From: Bradyrhizobium betae
Lineage (GTDB): Bacteria > Pseudomonadota > Alphaproteobacteria > Rhizobiales > Xanthobacteraceae
Direction of reading: 5' to 3'
DNA length: 64,000 nucleotides
NCBI RefSeq assembly: GCF_008932115.1
Contig: NZ_CP044543.1
Location: 4,036,501-4,100,500 of the forward strand
Part shown: piece by piece, positions 18,291 to 26,891 of the stretch
Numbering within the stretch: position 1 is the stretch's first letter
How the letters are laid out: each line of letters begins with the position of its first letter
The notes under the pieces: model-generated
What the model was told of the DNA's origin: nothing
Database searches by the model: none
Seen by the model: the letters and a program-made list of their open reading frames with translations, nothing else
Translations under genes and position numbers: made by a program

Positions 18291-20033
18291 ATGGCAGCCG
18301 TACCTGGCGTCCGCCGTTCAGAGCTCGGTGACGCCTTGCGCGCCTGTCGCACCGCGTTCATCGGCGTCGGCTTGATGAGCTGCATGATCAACCTGCTCTA
18401 TCTGACCGGGTCGATCTTCATGCTCGAGGTCTACGACCGGGTGCTGCCGAGCCGCAGCGTTCCGACCCTTGTCGGCCTGATCGTCCTCGCCAGCTTCCTC
18501 TATGCCGCGCAGGGCGTGCTCGACATGATCCGCAACCGGATCCTGGGGCGGATCGGCACCGCGCTCGACGAGGCCCTCAACAAGCGCGTGTTCGACACCA
18601 TCGTGCGCCTGCCTCTGCTGGTCGGCAACCGCAACGAGGGCCTGCAGCCGCTGCGCGACCTCGACAATGTCCGCTCCTTCCTCGGCGGTATGGGCCCGAG
18701 CGCGTTCTTCGATCTGCCCTGGCTGCCGCTCTATCTCGCCATCTGCTTCGCCTTCCACGTCATGATCGGTGTGACCGCCCTGGTCGGCGCCATCATCCTG
18801 GTCGGGCTGACGGTGGTCACCGAATTCATGTCCCGCCAGCCGGCGAAGGAGGCGATGGGCCTTGCCGCCCAGCGCAACGACATCGCCCAGTCCAGCCGCC
18901 GCAATGCCGAAGTCATGGTGTCGATGGGCATGACCGGCCGGATGAACCAGCGCTGGAGCGAGGCCAACGAAAAATATCTCGACGGCAACCAGCGTGCGAG
19001 CGACGTCGCCGGCGGTCTCGGCGCCGTCGCCAAGGTGCTGCGCATGATGCTGCAATCGGCCGTGCTCGCGGTCGGCGCCTATCTCGTCATCCACCAGGAG
19101 GCCACCGCCGGTATCATCATCGCCGGCTCGATCCTGTCCGCCCGCGCGCTGGCGCCGGTCGATCTTGCGATTGCGCACTGGAAATCCTTCGTCGCGGCAC
19201 GCCAGAGCTGGCATCGCCTCACACGCCTTTTGGAGCAGATGCCGGCGCAGACGATGCCGACCCAGTTGCAGGCGCCCACCAGCCGCCTATCGGTCGAGGG
19301 CATCGCCATGGTGCCGCCGGGCGACCAGCGCCTCATCGTGCAGGACGTCACTTTCGCGCTCGCCGCCGGCAACGGCCTCGGCGTGATCGGACCGAGCGGC
19401 TCCGGCAAATCCTCGCTGATCCGCGCGCTGGTCGGTGTCTGGCAGCCCGTTCGCGGCAAGGTGCGGCTCGACGGCGCGGCGCTCGACCAATGGTCGAGCG
19501 ACATGCTGGGTCGCCACATCGGTTATCTGCCGCAGGACGTCGAATTGTTCGGCGGCTCCATCGCGCAGAACATCAGCCGGTTCGATCCCGCGGCGACCTC
19601 CGACGGCATCATCGCCGCGGCCAAGGAAGCCGGCGTGCACGAGATGATCATCAAGATGCGTGAGGGCTACAACACGCAGGTCGGCGAGCAGGGCACCGCG
19701 CTCTCCGCAGGCCAGGCCCAGCGCGTGGCGCTGGCGCGTGCCCTCTACGGCAATCCGTTCCTGATCGTGCTCGACGAGCCCAATTCCAATCTCGACACCG
19801 AAGGCGACGAGGCGTTGACCCGCGCGATCCGCGGTGCACGCGACCGCGGCGCCATCGTCATCGTGGTGGCGCACCGACCGATCGGCGTCGAGGCGGTCGA
19901 CCAGATCCTGGTGCTGCGCGACGGCCGCATGCAGGCCTTCGGACCGAAGGAGCAGGTGCTCGCGCAAGTGCTGCAGCCGCGCGTGACGCCGCCGGCACCG
20001 ATCAAGATCGTCAGCGAAGGCGGCAAGTCATGA
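18291..20033 (+). CDS. Type I secretion ABC transporter (PrtD/HlyB-like, no peptidase domain)
   Basis: A 580-residue half-transporter: an N-terminal six-helix membrane domain (to about residue 310), then an ATPase with Walker A IGPSGSGKSSL, signature LSAGQAQRVALARAL, Walker B LIVLDEPNSNLD and the H-loop VVAHRP. I chose ATG 18291 over GTG 18246 because GAAAGAG precedes it and the length then matches the PrtD family. It overlaps the fusion-protein gene by four bases. It powers one-step export from cytosol to outside; the outer-membrane TolC partner is not in this window. Confidence 0.92.
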   Translation: MAAVPGVRRSELGDALRACRTAFIGVGLMSCMINLLYLTGSIFMLEVYDRVLPSRSVPTLVGLIVLASFLYAAQGVLDMIRNRILGRIGTALDEALNKRVFDTIVRLPLLVGNRNEGLQPLRDLDNVRSFLGGMGPSAFFDLPWLPLYLAICFAFHVMIGVTALVGAIILVGLTVVTEFMSRQPAKEAMGLAAQRNDIAQSSRRNAEVMVSMGMTGRMNQRWSEANEKYLDGNQRASDVAGGLGAVAKVLRMMLQSAVLAVGAYLVIHQEATAGIIIAGSILSARALAPVDLAIAHWKSFVAARQSWHRLTRLLEQMPAQTMPTQLQAPTSRLSVEGIAMVPPGDQRLIVQDVTFALAAGNGLGVIGPSGSGKSSLIRALVGVWQPVRGKVRLDGAALDQWSSDMLGRHIGYLPQDVELFGGSIAQNISRFDPAATSDGIIAAAKEAGVHEMIIKMREGYNTQVGEQGTALSAGQAQRVALARALYGNPFLIVLDEPNSNLDTEGDEALTRAIRGARDRGAIVIVVAHRPIGVEAVDQILVLRDGRMQAFGPKEQVLAQVLQPRVTPPAPIKIVSEGGKS

Positions 20034-21361
20034 GCACGATGACGATAGGCGGCAAGCCAGCCGCGAAGAGGACCGTGCGGGACTCGATCCGCTTTCACCT
20101 GATGCTCGGGCTTGGGATCGTGCTGGTTCTCGTGGTCGGCCTCGGCGGCTGGGCATCGACCGTGCAGATCTCCGGCGCGCTGATCGCGCCGGGCCAGATC
20201 GTGGTCGAATCCAACGTCAAGAAGGTGCAGCACCCGACCGGCGGCGTGGTCGGCGAGCTGCGCGCCCGCGACGGCGACGTGGTCAAGGCCGGCGACATCG
20301 TGGTGCGACTGGACGATACCGTCACCAAGGCGAACCTCGCCATCGTCACCAAGAATCTCGATGCTGCGCAGGCGCGCGCGGCGCGGCTCCAGGCCGAGCA
20401 GCGCGGGATCGACACGATCGACTTCCCGCGATCGCTGCTCGATCGCGGCAACGATCCCGACGTCAAGGCGCTGCTGTCCGCTGAGACGAAATTGTTCGAC
20501 GTGCGCGTCAACGGCCGTGCCGGCCAGAAGGCGCAGCTGCGCGAACGCATCCAGCAGCTCAACGAAGAGATTGCGGGTCTGTCCGCGCAGGAAAAGGCCA
20601 AGGACAAGGAAATCTCGCTGGTGCAGCAGGAGCTGGTCGGCGTGCGCGATCTCTATGAGAAGCATCTGGTGCAGATCTCGCGCCTGACCACGCTGGAGCG
20701 CGACAGCGCCCGCCTCAACGGCGAGCGCGCCCAGTACATCGCCTCGCGCGCGCAGGCCAAGGGCAAGATCACCGAGACCGAGCTCCAGATCATCCAGGTC
20801 GACAAGGACATGGTCAGCGAGGTCTCCAAGGATCTGCGCGAGACCAACGACAAGATCGGCGAAATGATCGAGCGCAAGGTCGCCGCCGAGGACCAGCTTC
20901 GCCGCGTCGACATCCGCGCGCCGCAGGACGGCATGGTGCTGCAATCGACCGTTCATACCGTCGGCGGCGTCGTCACCGCCGGCGACGCCCTGATGCTGAT
21001 CGTGCCGCAGGCCGACGATCTCCAGGTCGAGGCCAAGGTCAATCCGGTCGACATCGACAAGCTGCAGATCGGCCAGAAGACGCTGCTGCGCCTCTCCGCC
21101 TTCAACCAGCGCACCACGCCCGAGCTCAACGGCGTCGTCAGCCGTGTCTCGCCCGACGTGACCACCGACCAGCGCACCGGCCAGAGCTACTACACCATCC
21201 GCGTCTCGCTGCCGGCGGACGAGATCGCCCGCCTCGGCGACTCCAGGATGATCCCCGGCATGCCCGTGGAAGCCTTTGTCCAGACCGGCGACCGCACCAT
21301 GCTGTCCTATCTGATGAAACCCCTGCACGACCAGTTGATGCGGGCATTCAGAGAGAAGTGA
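20030..21361 (+). CDS. Type I secretion membrane fusion protein (HlyD/PrtE family)
   Basis: A 443-residue periplasmic adaptor: short cytosolic N-terminus, one membrane segment (about residues 25-45), a lipoyl-like half (QHPTGGVVGELRARDGDVVKAG), a long coiled coil (about 130-290), the second lipoyl half (VDIRAPQDGMVLQSTVHTVG) and a beta-barrel domain. It bridges the ABC transporter to a TolC-type channel. The start overlaps the transporter stop (ATGA). Confidence 0.93.
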   Translation: MSTMTIGGKPAAKRTVRDSIRFHLMLGLGIVLVLVVGLGGWASTVQISGALIAPGQIVVESNVKKVQHPTGGVVGELRARDGDVVKAGDIVVRLDDTVTKANLAIVTKNLDAAQARAARLQAEQRGIDTIDFPRSLLDRGNDPDVKALLSAETKLFDVRVNGRAGQKAQLRERIQQLNEEIAGLSAQEKAKDKEISLVQQELVGVRDLYEKHLVQISRLTTLERDSARLNGERAQYIASRAQAKGKITETELQIIQVDKDMVSEVSKDLRETNDKIGEMIERKVAAEDQLRRVDIRAPQDGMVLQSTVHTVGGVVTAGDALMLIVPQADDLQVEAKVNPVDIDKLQIGQKTLLRLSAFNQRTTPELNGVVSRVSPDVTTDQRTGQSYYTIRVSLPADEIARLGDSRMIPGMPVEAFVQTGDRTMLSYLMKPLHDQLMRAFREK

Positions 21362-21435
21362 CGCGCGAAAGCGCGGCATCCCGGAGCGCGCTTAGCGCGC
21401 ATCCGGGATCTCGTGCGCCGGGCTTGATTTCGTGG

Positions 21436-21515
21436 GGTGGGTTAGGCGAAGCCGTAACCCACCACTTCTATGTCTGCTGAAGCAGAGGTGGTGGGTTACG
21501 CTGCGCTAACCCACC
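21436..21515. repeat. Palindromic intergenic repeat (GGTGGGTTA type)
   Basis: GGTGGGTTAGGC-like and GCGCTAACCCACC arms enclose an inner GTAACCCACCAC/GTGGTGGGTTAC pair. It lies between the secretion operon and amn and is preceded by a second small palindrome (about 21372-21412). The 216-bp gap holds no gene. Confidence 0.8.
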
Positions 21516-21577
21516 CTACGCGTCCTCGTTCTTTGCTATAGTTCGACTCAAGCTCCAAGCAATCCGGCGGTCGAACC

Positions 21578-23047
21578 ATGCAATCCCCACCCTCCGTCGC
21601 CACCAAATCCTTCACCGACGCCGGTCCCGCCGTCGCCCGGCTCGAAGAGATCTACGAGCGCAACACGAAATTCCTGCGTGACAGGTTCGAGGCTTATGTC
21701 AGCGGGGAAGCGATCACGGCCCGGGTGCGGGCCTATTATCCCTTCGTGCGCATCACCACCGCGACGCATGCGCGGCTGGACTCGCGCCTCGCTTACGGCT
21801 TCGTCGCCGGCCCCGGCGTGCACGAGACCAGCGTGACGCGGCCGGATCTGTTTCGCGCCTACCTGACCGAGCAGATCGGCCTCCTGATCCAGAATCATGG
21901 CGTGCCCGTCGAGATCGGCGAGTCCGCCGAGCCGATCCCGATCCACTTCGCATATCGCCGCGACATCAACATCGAGGCCGCCATCACCACCAGCGAGAAT
22001 TCGCCGGTAGCGCGGTCGCTGCGCGATGCGTTCGACGTGCCGGATCTGGCCACCATGGACGATTCCATCGCCGACGGCACTTTCGAGCTTCAGCCTGGCG
22101 CGCCCGAGCCGTTGTCGCTGTTTCGCGCCGCCCGCGTCGATTACTCGCTGCGCCGGCTCTACCACTACACCGGTACCGACCCCGAGCATTTCCAGAACTT
22201 CGTGATCTTCACCAACTACCAGTTCTATGTCGATGCTTTCGCGCAAGCCTGCCAGCAGCGGCTGCAGTCCGGCGAGGCCGGTCTCGAAGCCTTCGTTGCG
22301 CCCGGCAATGTCGTCATGCGCAGTGGCGGGGCGACCAGCGGCGCAGCGCCGGCGCGCGTGCCGCAGATGCCGGCCTTCCACCTGGTCGCGCCGGGCTATC
22401 GCGGCATCACCCTGATCAATATCGGCACCGGTCCGTCCAATGCGCGCAATGTCACCGATCACGTCGCCGTGCTGCGCCCGCATGCCTGGCTGATGCTCGG
22501 CCATTGCGCCGGCCTGCGCAACACGCAGCGGCTCGGCGACTACGTGCTCGCCCACGGCTATGTCCGCGAGGACCATGTGCTCGATCGCGAGCTGCCGTTA
22601 TGGGTGCCGATTCCGGCGCTGGCCGAGATGCAGGTCGCGCTCGAAGAGGCGGTCGAGGACGTCACGGGCCTCGAGGGTTTCGAGCTCAAGCGCCTGATGC
22701 GGACCGGGACGGTGGCCAGCGTCGACAACCGCAATTGGGAGATCAGCGGGCCCGAGGTGATCCGCCGCCTGTCGCAGTCGCGCGCGGTCGCGCTCGACAT
22801 GGAATCGGCCGCGATCGCCGCCAACGGCTACCGCTTCCGCGTCCCCTACGGCACGCTGCTTTGCGTCTCCGACAAGCCGCTGCACGGCGAGATCAAGCTC
22901 GCCGGCATGGCCAGCGAATTCTACCGCCGACGTGTCGGCCAGCATCTCGAGATCGGCCTGAGGGCGCTGGAGCGGCTCAAGCAGCAGGAATCCGAGCGGC
23001 TGCATTCGCGAAAACTCCGCAGTTTCGCCGAAGTCGCGTTCCAGTAG
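21578..23047 (+). CDS. amn: AMP nucleosidase
   Basis: A 489-residue cytosolic enzyme that splits AMP into adenine and ribose 5-phosphate. The N-terminal AMP-nucleosidase-specific domain includes YPFVRITT and FVIFTNYQFYVDAF, and the C-terminal phosphorylase-type domain includes INIGTGPSNARNVTDH, LDMESAAIAANGYRFRVPYGTLLCVSDKPLHGE. The length matches E. coli Amn (484). It stands alone between repeats. Confidence 0.93.
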   Translation: MQSPPSVATKSFTDAGPAVARLEEIYERNTKFLRDRFEAYVSGEAITARVRAYYPFVRITTATHARLDSRLAYGFVAGPGVHETSVTRPDLFRAYLTEQIGLLIQNHGVPVEIGESAEPIPIHFAYRRDINIEAAITTSENSPVARSLRDAFDVPDLATMDDSIADGTFELQPGAPEPLSLFRAARVDYSLRRLYHYTGTDPEHFQNFVIFTNYQFYVDAFAQACQQRLQSGEAGLEAFVAPGNVVMRSGGATSGAAPARVPQMPAFHLVAPGYRGITLINIGTGPSNARNVTDHVAVLRPHAWLMLGHCAGLRNTQRLGDYVLAHGYVREDHVLDRELPLWVPIPALAEMQVALEEAVEDVTGLEGFELKRLMRTGTVASVDNRNWEISGPEVIRRLSQSRAVALDMESAAIAANGYRFRVPYGTLLCVSDKPLHGEIKLAGMASEFYRRRVGQHLEIGLRALERLKQQESERLHSRKLRSFAEVAFQ

Positions 23048-23126
23048 AGCGCTTCAACCTCTTTGCGGCTGACAAGCCCGGCAATCCCAAGCATTGTCGG
23101 CGCGGGGGCCGACCGGACCGCTTTCC

Positions 23127-23402
23127 ATGCCGCTGATGCGTGACAAGATCATTGGCCATGATCTCGAACGACTCGCCTTTCGCTTCACCATGCTGAGCGA
23201 GGGCGACATCGTGCAGTGCCAGATCAGCGACGCCGCGATGGACGAGCTGGCGGGCATGCAGGGCACCGAAAGCAGCGCGCGCCAGGCGCAGTTCCTGTCC
23301 TTGCGCGAGACCATCGAGCGGATCGCGTCGGATATCTATGACGAGGCGCCGCGGGTGCACGGCTATGTGGTGCGGATTTTCATGCGGCATTTGGGAAGGT
23401 GA
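23127..23402 (+). CDS. DUF1488-family small protein
   Basis: A 91-residue soluble protein. The pattern LERLAFRFTMLSEGDIVQCQISDAAMDELAG is typical of DUF1488, a rhizobial family of unknown function. ATG 23127 gives the usual N-terminus; an upstream frame extension adds a Pro/Gly-rich stretch unlike the family. Confidence 0.75.
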   Translation: MPLMRDKIIGHDLERLAFRFTMLSEGDIVQCQISDAAMDELAGMQGTESSARQAQFLSLRETIERIASDIYDEAPRVHGYVVRIFMRHLGR

Positions 23403-23420
23403 GGCGTGCGCCATATTCCG

Positions 23421-23524
23421 CTGTCATCGCCCGGCTTGACCGGGCGATCCAGTACGCCGAGGCCGTCTTGATTGATCGATGGGCCGCGGCGTACTGGATG
23501 CCCCGCCTTCGCGTGGCATGACAG
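23421..23524. repeat. Dispersed palindromic repeat, family B (copy 1)
   Basis: It begins CTGTCATCGCCCGGCTTGAC and ends with ...GGCATGACAG, with an inner CCAGTACGCC/GGCGTACTGG pair. Related copies are at 35325-35430 and 37060-37163. It lies between convergent genes. Confidence 0.85.
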
Positions 23525-23573
23525 CCGTGTTTGTGGCGATGCTCTCCCGAGTCGCGCGAGTCGTCAAAGCAGC

Positions 23574-24056
23574 TCACTCCTCCAATTTCCTCAGCAACAA
23601 CTTCAGCGCGGTCGCCGCAAAGACCTGCATATTCGCGAGCCGGTCGCCGCTCCCCGTCTCCAGCGTGATCACCTGCGCCGCGGGGCCGGATACCGCCATG
23701 CAGCTATGGCCGGCGGCGTCGCCGTAGCGGTTGCCGGTGGGGCCGGCGGCGCCGGTCTCGGACAGGCCCCAGTCGGCGCTGAACCGGCTGCGCATCTGGT
23801 CGGCGAGGAGTTTGGCGTAGGGCTCCGAGGAGGAGCGAAAGCCCTTCATTCCTTCATCCGAAATATCCATCAGCATGCGCCTGGCATCGCGGGTGTAGAC
23901 CACGGCGCCGCCGAGGTAATAGGCGGAGGCGCCGGGGACCGCGAGCAGGCTCGCCGAGATCAGGCCTCCGGTCGAGGATTCGGCGACCGCAATGGTCTGT
24001 TTACGCGCGATCAGTTGGGCCGCGACCTGTTCTGCAATGCCGACGAGCTCTTTCAT
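23574..24056 (-). CDS. pncC: CinA C-terminal-type nicotinamide-nucleotide amidase
   Basis: A 160-residue single-domain CinA C-terminal protein with the active-site Ser motif AESSTGG, GGAVVYTRDAR and GLSETGAAGPTGNRYGDAAG. Family members deamidate nicotinamide mononucleotide in pyridine nucleotide recycling. The length equals stand-alone PncC proteins. Convergent with the DUF1488 gene and divergent from the amidohydrolase operon. Confidence 0.88.
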   Translation of the reverse strand: MKELVGIAEQVAAQLIARKQTIAVAESSTGGLISASLLAVPGASAYYLGGAVVYTRDARRMLMDISDEGMKGFRSSSEPYAKLLADQMRSRFSADWGLSETGAAGPTGNRYGDAAGHSCMAVSGPAAQVITLETGSGDRLANMQVFAATALKLLLRKLEE

Positions 24057-24224
24057 CCCTTGATCCTCTCATTCCTCGCAACCGAGCTGCGCCTTCCTAG
24101 CATATGCCAGTCGCCCTGGCCGAGTTGCGGACGACGGGCAGGCCTGCTTGAATGGCAGGTGCAAGACGGCGCGGTGAAGCGCTGCGCGAAGTAACGTCAC
24201 GAGGAAACGCAACAAGGAGACGTG

Positions 24225-25310
24225 ATGGCGTCCCTGATCGCCGGCGGGGTGGATTGCGACGTGCATCCGGCCGTGCCGCATCTGACCAGCCTGCTGCCGT
24301 ACCTGAACGACTATTGGCGCGATCAGGTGACGACGCGCGGTATGGTCGACCTCGTCTCGCAATCCTATCCCGAGCATTCGCCGATCACGGCGCGTCCAGA
24401 CTGGCGGCCCGAGAGCGGCAAGCCGGGCGAGAGACTGGAGGACATGCAGCGCCACGTGCTCGATCCCTTCCAGCTCGAGCTCGCCATCTGCAATCCGCTC
24501 TATGGCGTGCAGATGGTGTTCTCGGAAGATTTGCAGGCCGCCTTCTGCCGCGCGCTGAACGAGTGGCTCGCGAAGGAATGGCTCGATCGCGATCCGCGGC
24601 TGCGCGGCTCGATCGTCATTCCCACGCAAAGCGTCGACAAGGCGGTCGCCGAGATCGAGCGCTGCGCGCAGGACAGGCGCTTCGTGCAGGTCCTGATGCT
24701 GGTGATGGGCGACACGCTGCTCGGCAAGCGCGCGCTGTGGCCGATCTATGAGGCCGCTGAACGGCTCGACCTCGCCGTCGGCATCCACGCCGGTTCCGCC
24801 TATCACAATCCGCCGACTGCGGTGGGGTGGGGGTCCTACCACATCGAGGATTATGTCGGTCAGGCCCAGGCGTTCCAGGCTCAGCTCACCAGCCTGATCG
24901 TCGAGGGCGTGTTCGCCAAATATCCGCGGCTGAAAATGGTGATGCTGGAATCCGGCGTGTCCTGGATCTCCCCCTATCTCTGGCGGCTGCACAAATTCTG
25001 GCGCGGGGTGCGGATGGAGACGCCCTGGGTCGATCGCGCGCCGCTGGAAATTGTGCGCAGCAACATCCGCTTCTCGTTACAGCCATTTGATGCACCGCCG
25101 GAGGCGGAGACATTAATTCGCCTGTTTGATCATATGCAGTCGGACGAATTGGTCCTATTCTCCACGGACTATCCGCACTGGCAGTTCGACGGCCAGGACG
25201 CGCTGCCCGAAGGTCTGTCTCCCGATCTCGTGCGCAAGATCATGATCGATAATCCGCATGCGACCTATCCCCGCCTGAAAGAACTCCCTCCCAAGGAGGC
25301 AAGGCCATGA
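24225..25310 (+). CDS. Amidohydrolase-2 family metalloenzyme (ACMSD-like), first of a pair
   Basis: A 361-residue cytosolic TIM-barrel metal-dependent hydrolase or decarboxylase. The metal ligands appear as DVHP near the N-terminus (an Asp-x-His variant of the usual His-x-His), His in VGIHAGSAYHN and Asp in LFSTDYPHWQFDG. The ATG at 24225 has AAGGAGA at ideal spacing; the GTG three bases earlier is too close. It overlaps the next gene by four bases. Substrate unknown: relatives include aromatic acid decarboxylases and lactone hydrolases. Confidence 0.85.
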   Translation: MASLIAGGVDCDVHPAVPHLTSLLPYLNDYWRDQVTTRGMVDLVSQSYPEHSPITARPDWRPESGKPGERLEDMQRHVLDPFQLELAICNPLYGVQMVFSEDLQAAFCRALNEWLAKEWLDRDPRLRGSIVIPTQSVDKAVAEIERCAQDRRFVQVLMLVMGDTLLGKRALWPIYEAAERLDLAVGIHAGSAYHNPPTAVGWGSYHIEDYVGQAQAFQAQLTSLIVEGVFAKYPRLKMVMLESGVSWISPYLWRLHKFWRGVRMETPWVDRAPLEIVRSNIRFSLQPFDAPPEAETLIRLFDHMQSDELVLFSTDYPHWQFDGQDALPEGLSPDLVRKIMIDNPHATYPRLKELPPKEARP

Positions 25311-26416
25311 ACATCCAGTTCCGCGAACAAACGGATTCCGTCGCCCCCCTCACCGTGAAAACCGCGATCGCGGATTGCGACATCCATCCGGCGCGCGCGA
25401 CCCGTACCGAACTCTATCCTTATCTGGCCAAACGCTGGCAGCATCATCTCGAAGTCTACGGCGTCCACGCCTATCAGGGCATGATGGAAGGCCCGCCCTA
25501 TCCGAAGGCCCAGCCCAACGCCTCGCGCCGCGACGCCTATCCACCGGAAGGCGGCCCGCAGGGCTCCTCGCTCTCCTTCATGCAGAAGCAGCTGCTCGAT
25601 CCCAACAATGTGCAGCTCGGGGTGCTCAATCCGCTCAACACCGGGCAGGGCATCCGCAATCACGAGCTTTCGGCTGCGCTGTGCTCGGCGATCAACGACT
25701 GGCAGATCGACAAATGGACCAGCAAGGACAAGCGGCTAAAGGCGTCCATCGTCGTCGGCAATGAGGACGGCCTGTCCGCTGCCGCGGAGATCCGCGAGCG
25801 CGCCGGCGACAGGAATTTCGTCCAGGTGCTGCTGCTCAGCCGCAATGTCGAGCCGCTTGGCCAGCGCCGCTACTGGCCGATCTATCAGGCTGCGGAAGAG
25901 GCGGGCCTGCCCGTCGGCGTCCACGCCTTCGGCTTCGGCGGCAACCCGATCACGCCGTCGGGCTGGCCGTCCTATTACATCGAAGAGATGGTGGGACATT
26001 CGCAGTGCCAGCAATCGGCGCTGGCGAGTCTCGTCCTGGAAGGCGTGTTCGAGCGCTTCCCGAAGCTGAAGATGGTGATGATCGAGGCCGGCTTCGGCTG
26101 GGCGCCGTCACTGGCCTGGCGGCTCGACAAGGTCTGGCAGCGTCTGCGGAGCGAGGTGCCGCATGTCAAACGGCCGCCGTCGGAATATATCCGCGAGCAG
26201 GTGTGGTGGACCACGCAGCCGATGGAAGATCCTGAAAGGCGCGAGGATCTGTTCGACGTCATCAAATGGATCGGCTGGGACCGCCTGCTGTTCGCGACCG
26301 ACTATCCGCATTGGGACTATGACGAGCCGTCGCGCGTGTTGCCGGCCGGCGTCAGCGAAGCCAATCGCGAGGCGTTCTATCTCGGCAATGCGAAGAAGCT
26401 GTACGGAATTGCTTGA
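25307..26416 (+). CDS. Amidohydrolase-2 family metalloenzyme, second of a pair
   Basis: A 369-residue paralogue of the preceding protein with DCDIHPA, VGVHAFGFGGNP and LFATDYPHWDYDEP as the corresponding metal-site segments. It overlaps both neighbours (ATGA with the first, TGATG with the Rieske gene), so all three are translationally coupled. Two paralogous subunits in tandem suggest a hetero-oligomer or two consecutive steps; neither is proven. Confidence 0.85.
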   Translation: MNIQFREQTDSVAPLTVKTAIADCDIHPARATRTELYPYLAKRWQHHLEVYGVHAYQGMMEGPPYPKAQPNASRRDAYPPEGGPQGSSLSFMQKQLLDPNNVQLGVLNPLNTGQGIRNHELSAALCSAINDWQIDKWTSKDKRLKASIVVGNEDGLSAAAEIRERAGDRNFVQVLLLSRNVEPLGQRRYWPIYQAAEEAGLPVGVHAFGFGGNPITPSGWPSYYIEEMVGHSQCQQSALASLVLEGVFERFPKLKMVMIEAGFGWAPSLAWRLDKVWQRLRSEVPHVKRPPSEYIREQVWWTTQPMEDPERREDLFDVIKWIGWDRLLFATDYPHWDYDEPSRVLPAGVSEANREAFYLGNAKKLYGIA

Positions 26417-26829
26417 TGGCGCGTCATGTCATCGCGCCGGTGGATGAGCTTCCACCGGGCACGCGAAAATTCCTGGAGATCGACGGACGGCCGATCGCGG
26501 TCTTCAACATCAAGGGCGAATATTTCGGCCTGCTGAATCGCTGCCCGCATCAGGGCGCGGCGCTGTGCGAGGGCCCGTTGATCGGGCTCGCGCAGTCGAG
26601 CGATCCCGGCGAGATCGAATACACCAAACTCGGCGAGATCATCCGCTGCCCCTGGCACGGCTGGGAGTTCGACATCCGCACCGGCCAGTCCTACTGCGAC
26701 CCCCGCCGCTTCCGCGTGAAAGCGTACCCGGCCCACGTCGAGCCGGGCGCGAGCGTTGTGAAGGGGCCGTATGTGGCTGAGACTGTCACGGTGAAGGTCG
26801 AGAGCGATTACGTGGTGGTGGAGCTGTAA
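26416..26829 (+). CDS. Rieske [2Fe-2S] ferredoxin
   Basis: A 137-residue soluble Rieske protein. The cluster ligands are Cys43/His45 (NRCPHQGAAL) and Cys78/His81 (IRCPWHGWEF). It resembles ferredoxin components of aromatic dioxygenases, but no oxygenase large subunit or reductase gene lies nearby. The ATG overlaps the stop of the preceding amidohydrolase. An internal stretch of about 30 residues between the two ligand pairs is longer than in small ferredoxins. Confidence 0.9.
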   Translation: MARHVIAPVDELPPGTRKFLEIDGRPIAVFNIKGEYFGLLNRCPHQGAALCEGPLIGLAQSSDPGEIEYTKLGEIIRCPWHGWEFDIRTGQSYCDPRRFRVKAYPAHVEPGASVVKGPYVAETVTVKVESDYVVVEL

Positions 26830-26838
26830 GCGGTGCCC

Positions 26839-26867
26839 TTCACCCTCCCCCTCCAGGGGAGGGTGAA
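26839..26867. terminator. Hairpin between convergent Rieske and MFS genes
   Basis: A perfect 12-bp stem (TTCACCCTCCCC with GGGGAGGGTGAA) and 5-base loop, 10 bp after the Rieske stop. Symmetric, so it could serve both strands. No long T-run. Confidence 0.6.
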
Positions 26868-26891
26868 AGTCGGCGGCGATCGAAGTGACCA

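Noticed and set aside
19745..21379. A 544-codon minus-strand frame over the secretion genes
   Set aside because: Shadow of the ABC transporter and HlyD genes; low-complexity Arg/Asp/His product.
26416..26829. Rieske protein as the large subunit of a ring-hydroxylating oxygenase
   Set aside because: It is only 137 residues and lacks the mononuclear-iron domain.
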